From: Pedobacter arcticus A12
GTDB lineage: Bacteria > Bacteroidota > Bacteroidia > Sphingobacteriales > Sphingobacteriaceae
Assembly: GCF_000302595.1 (NCBI RefSeq)
Contig: NZ_JH947125.1
Span: 890,299-954,298, forward strand
Direction: 5' to 3'
Length of the DNA stretch: 64,000 nucleotides
This document shows, one piece after another, positions 1-7,110 of the stretch. A program made the position numbers and the translations under genes. The first letter of the stretch is position 1. Each line of letters starts with the position of its first letter. Below the pieces are notes generated by a model. That model saw only the letters and a program-made list of their open reading frames with translations. It searched no databases and was not told the origin of the DNA.

Positions 1-271
1 ATAGTTTAACCGGGTCTGCAGAACTTAACACAGAAACTGCACTACCTAGTTTGATGGTTTTGGTAACTGTGGATGCTGCGGCCAAAACAATTTCAGGAAC
101 AGATACGGCATAATCTGGTCGGTGATGCTCACCGATACCAAAAAAATCAACCCCTAATTGGTCCATTAGCTTAATTTCTTCAATAATCTCTTGTAGTCTG
201 TCTTTTGCTGGCTGAATTTTCCCTGCCTTGTTGTGTTGCAGGTCGCCAAACATTCCAATACCTAGTTCCAT
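1..271 (-). CDS. Luciferase-like monooxygenase (LLM class), N-terminal part, runs off the window
   Basis: Reading the minus strand from an ATG at 271 gives about 90 residues beginning MELGIGMFGDL and including FFGIGEHHRPDYAVSVPE, with no stop before the window edge. The GIGEHH pattern followed by a PE(I/V)-VLAAAS helix and a KLGSAVSVLSS strand is typical of the first third of flavin-dependent LLM oxidoreductases, which form a TIM barrel binding FMN or F420. Bacteroidetes members of this group are usually annotated only as LLM class oxidoreductases, so the substrate cannot be assigned. The catalytic half lies outside the window. The start is the only good ATG and is followed by family-like sequence at once. 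Confidence 0.85.
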   Translation of the reverse strand, partial: MELGIGMFGDLQHNKAGKIQPAKDRLQEIIEEIKLMDQLGVDFFGIGEHHRPDYAVSVPEIVLAAASTVTKTIKLGSAVSVLSSADPVKL

Positions 272-363
272 AAATCGATTTTGAATTACAAATATAATGG
301 TGTTTAACCATCTATTTTTTAATACGGATGTAAAATTCGTCGGAAAAAGTTTTTTTAAACAAA

Positions 364-397
364 AAAAGCTACCTCTTTTAATGTTGAGGTAGCTTTT
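364..397 (-). terminator. Rho-independent terminator of the lipoprotein gene
   Basis: A perfect 12-bp inverted repeat (AAAAGCTACCTC and its complement) encloses a 10-nt loop. On the minus strand the stem is followed by a T-rich tract, and it lies about 20 bases past the stop of the lipoprotein gene at 416. Confidence 0.8.
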
Positions 398-415
398 AAA
401 TTAATTAAATTTTTG

Positions 416-793
416 TTATCGGCTACAATCGGCCGTCCAAACTTCGCCATCTTTAGTAAAGGCAATTTTTAACGTACTTTCATTAATCCTGATATATTTT
501 GATTCATCTGAACCAACAGAAATAGCTGTGTTTGCATCTTTTTCAAATTTAACGCCGTTCAGATTAGGGATACCGTCAGAAAACTGGAAGTTGTAATCGT
601 TTCCAGTTTTTATCACCGTAACCTTTCCGTTTTCTATTGTTTTTGAATCACCACCGTTTTTGTTGTAACTGATACTCCCCTTGTAAGTACCTACAAATAA
701 ATCGTTGTTTGCAGGGTCATCATCTTTACTACAAGCAGTAAAAACTGCGGTCATCATAAATAGCATTAAGGTTAATTTCAATAAGTTTTTCAT
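416..793 (-). CDS. Small lipoprotein of unknown function
   Basis: The protein is 125 residues from the ATG at 793. The longer frame upstream adds a non-signal-like stretch, so the start chosen is MKNLLKLTL, which gives a classic lipoprotein signal: lysine, a hydrophobic core, then the lipobox VFTAC with Cys21. The Asp-rich stretch SKDDD right after the cysteine resembles Bacteroidetes lipoproteins sent to the outer membrane. The rest is a short beta-rich domain (TYKGSISY, GKVTVIKTGNDYNF) like the small lipocalin-like or META-type domains of Bacteroidetes lipoproteins. I recognise no specific family. It is a single gene with its own terminator. Confidence 0.8.
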   Translation of the reverse strand: MKNLLKLTLMLFMMTAVFTACSKDDDPANNDLFVGTYKGSISYNKNGGDSKTIENGKVTVIKTGNDYNFQFSDGIPNLNGVKFEKDANTAISVGSDESKYIRINESTLKIAFTKDGEVWTADCSR

Positions 794-1014
794 GTCTTTT
801 TGTTTTATTAATAAGTAAATAGTTCGGGGAGAAATATGCAATTAGTGTTCCAAACCCCAAAATGGACTTGTTTTTTACAGAATATCGGCTTTGCTAGTGA
901 ATTAAAATGCTGTTAGCTAATGTGTTTGATTTTATTTTTTTGATGCAAATGCAATTTGTTAGGCGTAAATTTTGTTTAATAATATTCTAATTGTGAAACC
1001 AGTAAGAGTTGTTT

Positions 1015-1521
1015 ATGTCCAAGGCTTTGTATAAAAATCCATACGAAACTATAAAAGTTCCACGCTTTGAAGAATCAGAGGGGTTTTATACTACAAAAAA
1101 GCGTAGCAGAAACATGAGTAAGATTAGGGCGAAGGACAGTAAACCGGAGTTAGTTTTTAGAAAAGCTTTATGGAAACAGAATATTCGCTATCGCACCCAT
1201 GTAAAAACATTACCGGGTACGCCCGATCTAGCTATCACCAAATACAAATTAGCGATTTTTGTTGATGGTATTTTTTGGCATGGCTACCAATGGGATAAAC
1301 GGAAAAATCAGATTAAAACAAACCGTAATTTTTGGATCCCGAAAATTGAACGCAATATGCAACGAGATAGGGAAAACCGCGAAGCTTTAGAAAGTAAAGG
1401 CTACACGGTTATGCGGTTTTGGGAGCATGAAATTAAACAGAGTTTACAAGCCTGCATTAATCAAGTGGAACTGTATATAGAAACTGCTAAATCAGTTAAA
1501 ATCCCAGTCTCTTTAGGCTAG
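1015..1521 (+). CDS. vsr: Very short patch repair (Vsr)-type DNA mismatch endonuclease
   Basis: A 168-residue protein from the ATG at 1015; a TTG two codons upstream is possible but not needed. It carries the Vsr signature: SRNMSKIRAKDSKPEL, the GTPDLAI strand with the metal-binding Asp71, and VDGIFWHG containing the F-W-H triad at 87-89. Vsr nicks at T:G mismatches that arise from deamination of 5-methylcytosine. Compared with E. coli Vsr as I remember it, the cysteines of the structural zinc site are replaced (Ile86, Trp93, His138), so this copy may lack zinc. No cytosine methyltransferase lies beside it, although vsr is usually linked to one. Either it is an orphan, or it belongs to a related Vsr-fold group. 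Confidence 0.85.
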   Translation: MSKALYKNPYETIKVPRFEESEGFYTTKKRSRNMSKIRAKDSKPELVFRKALWKQNIRYRTHVKTLPGTPDLAITKYKLAIFVDGIFWHGYQWDKRKNQIKTNRNFWIPKIERNMQRDRENREALESKGYTVMRFWEHEIKQSLQACINQVELYIETAKSVKIPVSLG

Positions 1522-1523
1522 GT

Positions 1524-1655
1524 AATGAGTGAAGGATAGAATGAATGAGTGAATGATAGAATGAGTGAATGAATCAGTTGCTTTAGTTAATCGCTTGCTT
1601 AGCATTCAATCCTTCACTCATTCACTCCTTCAAAATTAATCTATTCAATCCTTCA
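1524..1655. repeat. Intergenic inverted repeat of the 'attcaatccttcactcattc' family
   Basis: A perfect 14-bp inverted repeat (AATGAGTGAAGGAT at 1524-1537, complement at 1609-1622) bounds a run of GAATGA/GAGTGA units. Further CAATCCTTC units follow to 1655. Positions 1603-1624 match 30316-30337 exactly over 22 bases, so this is one copy of a dispersed intergenic repeat. Confidence 0.7.
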
Positions 1656-1658
1656 AAA

Positions 1659-3455
1659 TTATCCAACCGTCATCCCGTTTTTTATCTCCATCAACTTAAG
1701 CTCAAATTCCTTTAAGTTATTTATAAAATCTGCTTTAGAGATATTGTTCAATTTCAGAAAATCAGAAGCTAAATCTCTGTAATAGTTTATGCCGTTCTGT
1801 AGTTGATTTACAAAATTATTGATGCTTTTCTCCTTTTTAGCATTCATAATCTGCAAGTTCGTTTCGATATCTTTTTTTAGATATTCGATATATAGCTTCA
1901 ACTCGTTTATAAACATGTGCGGTCTTTTAACACCTTCTAATAAATTCACCTTGCCGTAAATATGGTTAACCATTTGTTCTAAGCTGTAGGTGCCATTAAA
2001 GAACGCAATATTTGGTCCGGGGCAAATTGCCACTGCCTTATTTTCTTTGGGCTTTAGCATATTGTTTTTTGCATAGTAGGAGTTTACCAAACCTTCGCAC
2101 AAACAAATTTTTTCGGTAATTGCATCAAACTTTTGTTGGTACACTTCGGCATCAAGTGCTTCTTTATCTAATTCTTTAATTTTTAGACTTTGGTATTTTC
2201 TAGAAGCAGTGCAAATAGGTTGTTTGGTAAACTCGGTATTTGATACCAAAAACTTTTTGGTGCATGGACTTCCTGGTCGGCCTTCTGCTATTCGTTTTAA
2301 ACGTTGTTTTTCGGCACCACTTTTTTTGAAATTATTAAATGGAATCCCTAATGGAGATGAACCGCTAATGTAAAAGTCGTCTTCGGTTGCTAAAGCTAAA
2401 TCTTGTAGGGTCTCGTTATCAACCGCTGTAACTTGTGGTACCAATAAAAACGGACTTCCCCAGCCTGTTGCATCCATTTGGTAGTAACGCATTAAAAATT
2501 CGTTTTCATCTGCAGTACCAATCCCGCCTTGAACACAAATTTTTAGTGCTGGCGCAATAGCGATGTCAATTTCTTTGATTGCTAAAGCTTTTTGATAAAG
2601 TTCAAAAAGTTCGGTAACCATCTCTGCTCGTTTTTGTTTAAATTCTTCTAAAATTGGTCCTAATAAAAAACCTTCGGTAGCAAAAGCATGTCCGCCACAG
2701 TTTAAACCAGATTCTATCCTAAACTCAGAAATCCAGATTCCTTTTTTAGCTAAAAATTTTGCCTGTATAAAAGCGGATCTAAAATCGCTTACTTTTAAGA
2801 TTACTTTCTTTTTTAATTGCTGATGGCTATCAGGTAAGAAATCGGTAAAACTATCTAAATAGCTATATAAACGAGGGTTCATTCCTGCAGAAAGCACAAC
2901 AGACGAATTTAATCTGCTGTTTGCAAAGCCACGCAATGCAGCAAGCGCATCGCTATAGATTTCTTCCTTAATTTCGCCTCGGGCATCAACGTTCATTTTG
3001 TCCACTTTGGCCATAATGTTCACGTCAATCTCTCCTTTAGCCATCGAATTCCTTAATAGCTCTTGTAATTCTTGTTTTTTGGCAGGCACCGTTTCAATCA
3101 ACATCTGTTGATATTTTTGTGCCAGTGCACTTTCATTGGGTAAAAGCCTAAAGTAAGTCGTTAATTTACTGTCCTCACTAAAGTCAGCATTTTTTATCTC
3201 TTCAAATTCCTGATCTATCAAATCCTGCATCATATTTAGGTAAGCCGTAATTCTTTTGGCTCTTGAATCATCTTCTTTGATACTAATTTCTTCGTAGGGT
3301 TTGCCTATTTTATCAAAATAATAAGCTCTAATACGTTCTATGGCAATGTCATCAACAATTGATGCAACAGATGAAATACCGTAAGGCGCAACTTTAATTG
3401 GTGTATCAATGGTGTATCCTAAACCGAGTACGGGTATATGAAAGGTATGGCTCAT
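1659..3455 (-). CDS. Conserved protein of unknown function, possible flavin-type TIM barrel
   Basis: A 598-residue soluble protein with no signal peptide or membrane segment. I recognise it as a conserved Bacteroidetes hypothetical but know no proven function. Two segments recall nitronate monooxygenase/PfaD-type flavin barrels: GLNCGGHAFATEG (about 251-262) and KICVQGGIGTADENEF (about 306-320). This is suggestive, not proof. It has seven notable cysteines (253, 307, 398, 415, 451, 453, 478), among them a CLC and an ICPGPN motif, which could bind a metal or cluster. It is divergent from the FixL-type kinase gene and shares with it a 140-bp spacer holding a TGAT-N4-ATCA palindrome, so it may respond to oxygen. 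The gene call is firm; the function is open. Confidence 0.9.
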   Translation of the reverse strand: MSHTFHIPVLGLGYTIDTPIKVAPYGISSVASIVDDIAIERIRAYYFDKIGKPYEEISIKEDDSRAKRITAYLNMMQDLIDQEFEEIKNADFSEDSKLTTYFRLLPNESALAQKYQQMLIETVPAKKQELQELLRNSMAKGEIDVNIMAKVDKMNVDARGEIKEEIYSDALAALRGFANSRLNSSVVLSAGMNPRLYSYLDSFTDFLPDSHQQLKKKVILKVSDFRSAFIQAKFLAKKGIWISEFRIESGLNCGGHAFATEGFLLGPILEEFKQKRAEMVTELFELYQKALAIKEIDIAIAPALKICVQGGIGTADENEFLMRYYQMDATGWGSPFLLVPQVTAVDNETLQDLALATEDDFYISGSSPLGIPFNNFKKSGAEKQRLKRIAEGRPGSPCTKKFLVSNTEFTKQPICTASRKYQSLKIKELDKEALDAEVYQQKFDAITEKICLCEGLVNSYYAKNNMLKPKENKAVAICPGPNIAFFNGTYSLEQMVNHIYGKVNLLEGVKRPHMFINELKLYIEYLKKDIETNLQIMNAKKEKSINNFVNQLQNGINYYRDLASDFLKLNNISKADFINNLKEFELKLMEIKNGMTVG

Positions 3456-3502
3456 GCGTATTTTTTTAATTACGAAATAAGTCTTTTTAAAGCTTAAAAA
3501 AT

Positions 3503-3516
3503 ATGATGAACATCAT
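3503..3516. promoter_or_regulatory. Predicted FNR/FixK-type operator
   Basis: ATGATGAACATCAT is a perfect palindrome (ATGAT, 4 bases, ATCAT) of the FNR class, whose consensus is TTGAT-N4-ATCAA. It lies between two divergent genes, centred about 55 bp from the start of the 598-residue protein and about 86 bp from the kinase start. The likely ligand is the receiver-CRP protein encoded at 4820. Confidence 0.55.
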
Positions 3517-3595
3517 TCTAAGAATTGGTTTTTATCAAATAATCAGTTTCATTAGTGTTATTTTATTCTAGTAATTTCTGCTAATTTTAGCCCTC

Positions 3596-4780
3596 ATGGA
3601 AAAGCAAGCTTTATTAAACGCCATTATAGAAAATGCAATAGACGGAATTATCACAATAGATGATAGTGGGCTAATAGAATCTATTAATCCATCTGGATGT
3701 AGGCTTTTTGGTTACGAACCTGAGGAGGTGAAAGGCAAAAACATTTCGGTGCTAATGCCAGAGCCAGATAAATCCCGCCACGACGGTTATTTGGAAAGAT
3801 ATCAGAGAACCAGAAAGCCACATATTATAGGAATGGGCAGAGAAGTAACTGGACTTAAAAAAAATGGTGAAATGTTCCCGTTTAGGTTAGGAGTGAGCGA
3901 AGTGCAATACCAAGGGAGGATAATTTACACCGGATTTATCCATGATTTGACCCGAGAAAAATCTGCTGAAGAGCAATTGTTACTTTACACCAATAGGTTA
4001 GAGGTGCTGGTAGAAGAGCGGACGGTTGAGTTACAATCCTTAATTAGACAGATACAGGAAGCTAAAGAAGAGGTAAGCATTTCTTTAGAAAAAGAAAGAG
4101 AGCTTAGCCAGCTAAAAAGCAGGTTTGTTTCTATGGCATCGCATGAGTTTCGTACGCCTTTAAGCTCTATCCAACTCTCTGCTTCTTTAATAGAACGCTA
4201 TACACAGGAATTTGAGAATCCTAATGTTGTTAAGCATGTTAACAAGATAAAAAACGCAGTAGGTAATTTAACTACCATTTTGAATGATTTTTTATCGTTA
4301 GAAAGACTAGAAGCTGGTATTATTACGCCCAAACCAGAAGGTATAGATTTGGTGAAATTCTCTGAAGAGATTACCGAAGAATTACAGATGGTTGCTAAGC
4401 AAAACCAAAGCATCATTTACCAGCATACCGGTACAAAGCGTATGGTAAATATTGATATCAATTTGCTTAAAAACTGTATCATTAATCTCATAGCCAACGC
4501 AATAAAGTATTCTGGAGAAAATACCTTTATAGAATTTAATACAGAAATTACCGACGATAAATATTATATTACCATAAAAGATAATGGTATTGGTATTCCC
4601 GTTTCTGAGCAAAAACATCTTTTCGAAGCTTTTTTTAGAGCGCACAACACAGGCAGTATTCCCGGGACAGGTTTGGGGCTAAACATTGTAGATAGGTATA
4701 TAAAACTTATGTTTGGACAGATTGAGTTTAAAAGCGAAGAAAATAAAGGCACAACATTTACATTGATTTTTAATATTTAA
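3596..4780 (+). CDS. fixL: FixL-type oxygen-sensing heme-PAS histidine kinase
   Basis: 394 residues, no membrane segments. The N-terminal PAS domain (about 1-122) aligns without gaps to the FixL heme domain: LMPEPDKSRHDGYLERY then PHIIGMGREVTG, KNGEMFPFRLGV and TGFIHDLT. With an offset of 138 to Bradyrhizobium FixL (recalled numbering), axial His200 is His62, Arg206 is Arg68, His214 is His76, Ile215 is Ile77, Arg220 is Arg82 and Leu236 is Leu98. A coiled linker (about 123-172) leads to a HisKA domain with SHEFRTP (phospho-acceptor His183) and a HATPase domain with DNGIGIP and GTGLGLN. It should autophosphorylate when oxygen leaves the heme and pass phosphate to the receiver encoded 39 bp downstream. 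The resemblance is much closer than a generic PAS kinase. Confidence 0.9.
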   Translation: MEKQALLNAIIENAIDGIITIDDSGLIESINPSGCRLFGYEPEEVKGKNISVLMPEPDKSRHDGYLERYQRTRKPHIIGMGREVTGLKKNGEMFPFRLGVSEVQYQGRIIYTGFIHDLTREKSAEEQLLLYTNRLEVLVEERTVELQSLIRQIQEAKEEVSISLEKERELSQLKSRFVSMASHEFRTPLSSIQLSASLIERYTQEFENPNVVKHVNKIKNAVGNLTTILNDFLSLERLEAGIITPKPEGIDLVKFSEEITEELQMVAKQNQSIIYQHTGTKRMVNIDINLLKNCIINLIANAIKYSGENTFIEFNTEITDDKYYITIKDNGIGIPVSEQKHLFEAFFRAHNTGSIPGTGLGLNIVDRYIKLMFGQIEFKSEENKGTTFTLIFNI

Positions 4781-4819
4781 ATTCGTTTTTTTGAACGATA
4801 TTTTATCGATAAAATAGAT

Positions 4820-5866
4820 ATGAAGCAAACCATTTTAATCATAGAAGATAATACAGATATCCGCGAAAGCACTGCGGAAATTTTGGAGCTTGCAGGTTAC
4901 AATACCATTACTGCCGAAAACGGAAAATTAGGCGTTGAGATGGCTCAAAAGCAATTGCCGGCATTAATTATCTGCGATATTATGATGCCAGAACTCGACG
5001 GTTATGGTGTTTTGTATTTATTAAGTAAACAGCAAGATACCGCCGTAATTCCTTTTATATTTTTAACAGCCAAATCCGAAAGGATTGATATGCGTAAAGG
5101 TATGGAAATGGGCGCTGATGATTATTTAACCAAGCCTTTTGATGATATTGAATTGCTTAACGCGATAGAAAGCCGTTTATCTAAACAACAAAAAAGCCAA
5201 GAATTTTATACGCAAGGTTTAAAGAAATTAGAAGATTTTTCGGAAAGCATTACCAGTTTTGAAGGACTCAAAAATTTATTGGCAGGTAAAAAAGTGCGTA
5301 ACCTTAAAAAGGGCCAGCTTTTATATTTTGATGGCGACGCTTCACAGGGTATTTATTTAGTGCTGAGCGGTAAAGTGAAAATCAGTAAAATTACGGAAGA
5401 CGGACGCGAATTGGTTACTGCCATCCACTGTACTGATGAATATTTTGGGATGTACGATGCCATTGTTAACCGTACACACAGCGAAAATGCAGAAGCCATT
5501 GAAGATAGCAGTGTTTGTTTGCTTTACAAAGAACAGCTTGATGATATTTTAGAAAAGAATGCAGCTTTAGCCATGAAGTTTATCCATCTTTTATCAGAAA
5601 CCTTGCATCAAAAAGAAGAGCAATTGATACAGATGGCCTATCACTCGGTAAGGAAAAGATTGGCAGAAACCTTATTGCGTGTAAGCGAAATCAATAACAA
5701 CCCAACGTTTAAAATCTCAAGAAATGATTTGGCAGCTATGGCCGGCATGGCTACAGAAACCGTAAGCCGTACTTTAAGCGACTTTAAAGAAGAGGTTTTA
5801 TTAGATAAAAAAGGGGCCGAGATTACCCTGCTTTCTGTGGAGAAATTACGTAAAATGAAAAACTGA
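4820..5866 (+). CDS. Response regulator fused to CRP/FNR-type DNA-binding module (FixJ/FixK-like fusion)
   Basis: 348 residues. Domain order: receiver (1-120; acidic pocket Glu9-Asp10, phospho-acceptor Asp53 in CDIMMPELDG, Thr83, Lys105 in TKPF), linker, cyclic-nucleotide-binding fold (about 150-260, GxLLYFDGDASQGIYLVLSG), then HTH_Crp (about 275-345). The recognition helix TETVSRTL (312-319) places Glu313, Ser316 and Arg317 where E. coli FNR has E209, S212 and R213, predicting TTGAT-type half-sites rather than CRP TGTGA sites. It lacks the N-terminal cysteines of FNR, so oxygen sensing would come from the partner kinase just upstream. In rhizobia FixJ and FixK are separate proteins; here receiver and FixK-type effector are one polypeptide. 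Probable regulator of the cbb3, hemN and ldhA genes in this window. Confidence 0.9.
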   Translation: MKQTILIIEDNTDIRESTAEILELAGYNTITAENGKLGVEMAQKQLPALIICDIMMPELDGYGVLYLLSKQQDTAVIPFIFLTAKSERIDMRKGMEMGADDYLTKPFDDIELLNAIESRLSKQQKSQEFYTQGLKKLEDFSESITSFEGLKNLLAGKKVRNLKKGQLLYFDGDASQGIYLVLSGKVKISKITEDGRELVTAIHCTDEYFGMYDAIVNRTHSENAEAIEDSSVCLLYKEQLDDILEKNAALAMKFIHLLSETLHQKEEQLIQMAYHSVRKRLAETLLRVSEINNNPTFKISRNDLAAMAGMATETVSRTLSDFKEEVLLDKKGAEITLLSVEKLRKMKN

Positions 5867-5878
5867 TTTCAATCAGTT
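5861..5878. promoter_or_regulatory. Predicted FNR/FixK-type operator upstream of ldhA-hemN
   Basis: An 18-bp perfect palindrome, AACTGAT and ATCAGTT arms around TTCA, containing TGAT-N4-ATCA. It overlaps the stop codon of the regulator gene and is centred about 106 bp before the D-lactate dehydrogenase start. A weak hairpin role as a terminator is possible, but no long T run follows. Confidence 0.5.
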
Positions 5879-5975
5879 TTGCTACTGATAGCACTCACTA
5901 CAAAACTGCAAAGCTATAGCTAGTTTTGTTTATTGATGTAATACTAATGTATTGCATTTAATAAGCAGATAGGAT

Positions 5976-7028
5976 ATGAAGGCAGTTGTTTACAGTATAA
6001 AATCTTTTGAGAAAGAATACTTAGCGAAAGCTAATCAAAAGAAGCATGACATTACGCTAATATCGAACCCATTGGGGATAGATACTGTAGGCTTTGCACA
6101 AGGTAAGGATGCGGTAATTGTATTTACTAATGATGATGTTAGCGCACCCGTTATAAAAAAACTTAAAAAATTAGGAGTAAAATACATTGCAACACGGTCT
6201 GTAGGTACAGATCATATTGATTGCGAAACTGCCACAGCAGTTGATATCAAGATTGCAAACGTCCCTTCCTATTCGCCACAGAGTATTGCAGAACATGCCA
6301 TTGCACTGATGATGGCACTAAACCGTAAAATTTTTATAGCCATACAGCAGTCTAAAGAGCTTAGTTTTAAATTAGACGGTTTACAGGGATTTACCATGTA
6401 CGGCAAAACAGTTGGCTTAATAGGTTTTGGGCAAATTGCACAGTTTTTAGCTCGTATTTTAAATGGATTTGGTTGTAATGTGTTGGTTTATGATCCTTAT
6501 TGTAAAATATACCCTGACCATGTAAAGCGGGTTGAGCTAAGTGAACTGTATAAACAATCGAATATTATTTCGTTGAATGCTGCTTTAACGGATGAAACCA
6601 AGGATATGATCAATGCGGAAAGCATTTCGCAAATGCGCAAAGACGTGATGTTGATTAATACGAGTAGAGGCGCTTTGATTAACACCAAAGATTTGGTAGC
6701 AGCCTTAAAAAAAGGAAGAATAGCGTCTTTTGGAGCCGATGTGTATGAAAGTGAAAAAAACCTATCTTTTGAAGATGATCAGTTAGGTGAAGACAAAGAG
6801 AAGTCACTAAGATTACTAACCGACTTGCCAAACGTTGTGGTGACACCACATCAAGCATTTTTAACTACAGAAGCCTTACAGGATATTGCAGCACAAACTA
6901 TAAAGAATTTAGATTTATGGCAACTGGGACAATGCACCGGAGATGCTTGTGCCTGTACCACAGTTTGTGAGGAAAATTTGAAAAACAGAGAGAGTTTGGA
7001 CGACAGTACTGTTGATATTCTTTTTTAA
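5976..7028 (+). CDS. ldhA: D-lactate dehydrogenase (fermentative, LdhA-type)
   Basis: 350 residues of the D-isomer 2-hydroxyacid dehydrogenase family. Seen: RSVGTDHID, the NAD-binding GLIGFGQIA (about 147-155), substrate-binding Arg231 in NTSRGALIN, and catalytic His292 in TPHQAFLTTEAL, which is the LdhA-style ending. The enzyme would reduce pyruvate to D-lactate and re-oxidise NADH when oxygen is short. The C-terminus is odd: after the usual end it continues with cysteines at 320, 325, 327 and 331 (CTGDACACTTVC), which I do not recall from E. coli LdhA. It follows the FixL/RR-CRP genes, has a TGAT-N4-ATCA palindrome in its upstream region and is probably co-transcribed with hemN. Confidence 0.88.
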   Translation: MKAVVYSIKSFEKEYLAKANQKKHDITLISNPLGIDTVGFAQGKDAVIVFTNDDVSAPVIKKLKKLGVKYIATRSVGTDHIDCETATAVDIKIANVPSYSPQSIAEHAIALMMALNRKIFIAIQQSKELSFKLDGLQGFTMYGKTVGLIGFGQIAQFLARILNGFGCNVLVYDPYCKIYPDHVKRVELSELYKQSNIISLNAALTDETKDMINAESISQMRKDVMLINTSRGALINTKDLVAALKKGRIASFGADVYESEKNLSFEDDQLGEDKEKSLRLLTDLPNVVVTPHQAFLTTEALQDIAAQTIKNLDLWQLGQCTGDACACTTVCEENLKNRESLDDSTVDILF

Positions 7029-7110
7029 CAATTGCTAATCAGCAAATAAAATAGCCTATTGGAAATATCGGTTTGTGGCTTTAAGCTACAAACGCTCATC
7101 ATTACAAAAC

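Noticed and set aside
416-841. Longer start for the small lipoprotein at 841
   Set aside because: It would bury the lipoprotein signal behind 16 unrelated residues; ATG at 793 gives a perfect signal.
1524-1655. CRISPR-like array from repeated GAATGA/TCATTC units
   Set aside because: Units are 6-14 bp, degenerate and without constant-length spacers; no cas genes are near.
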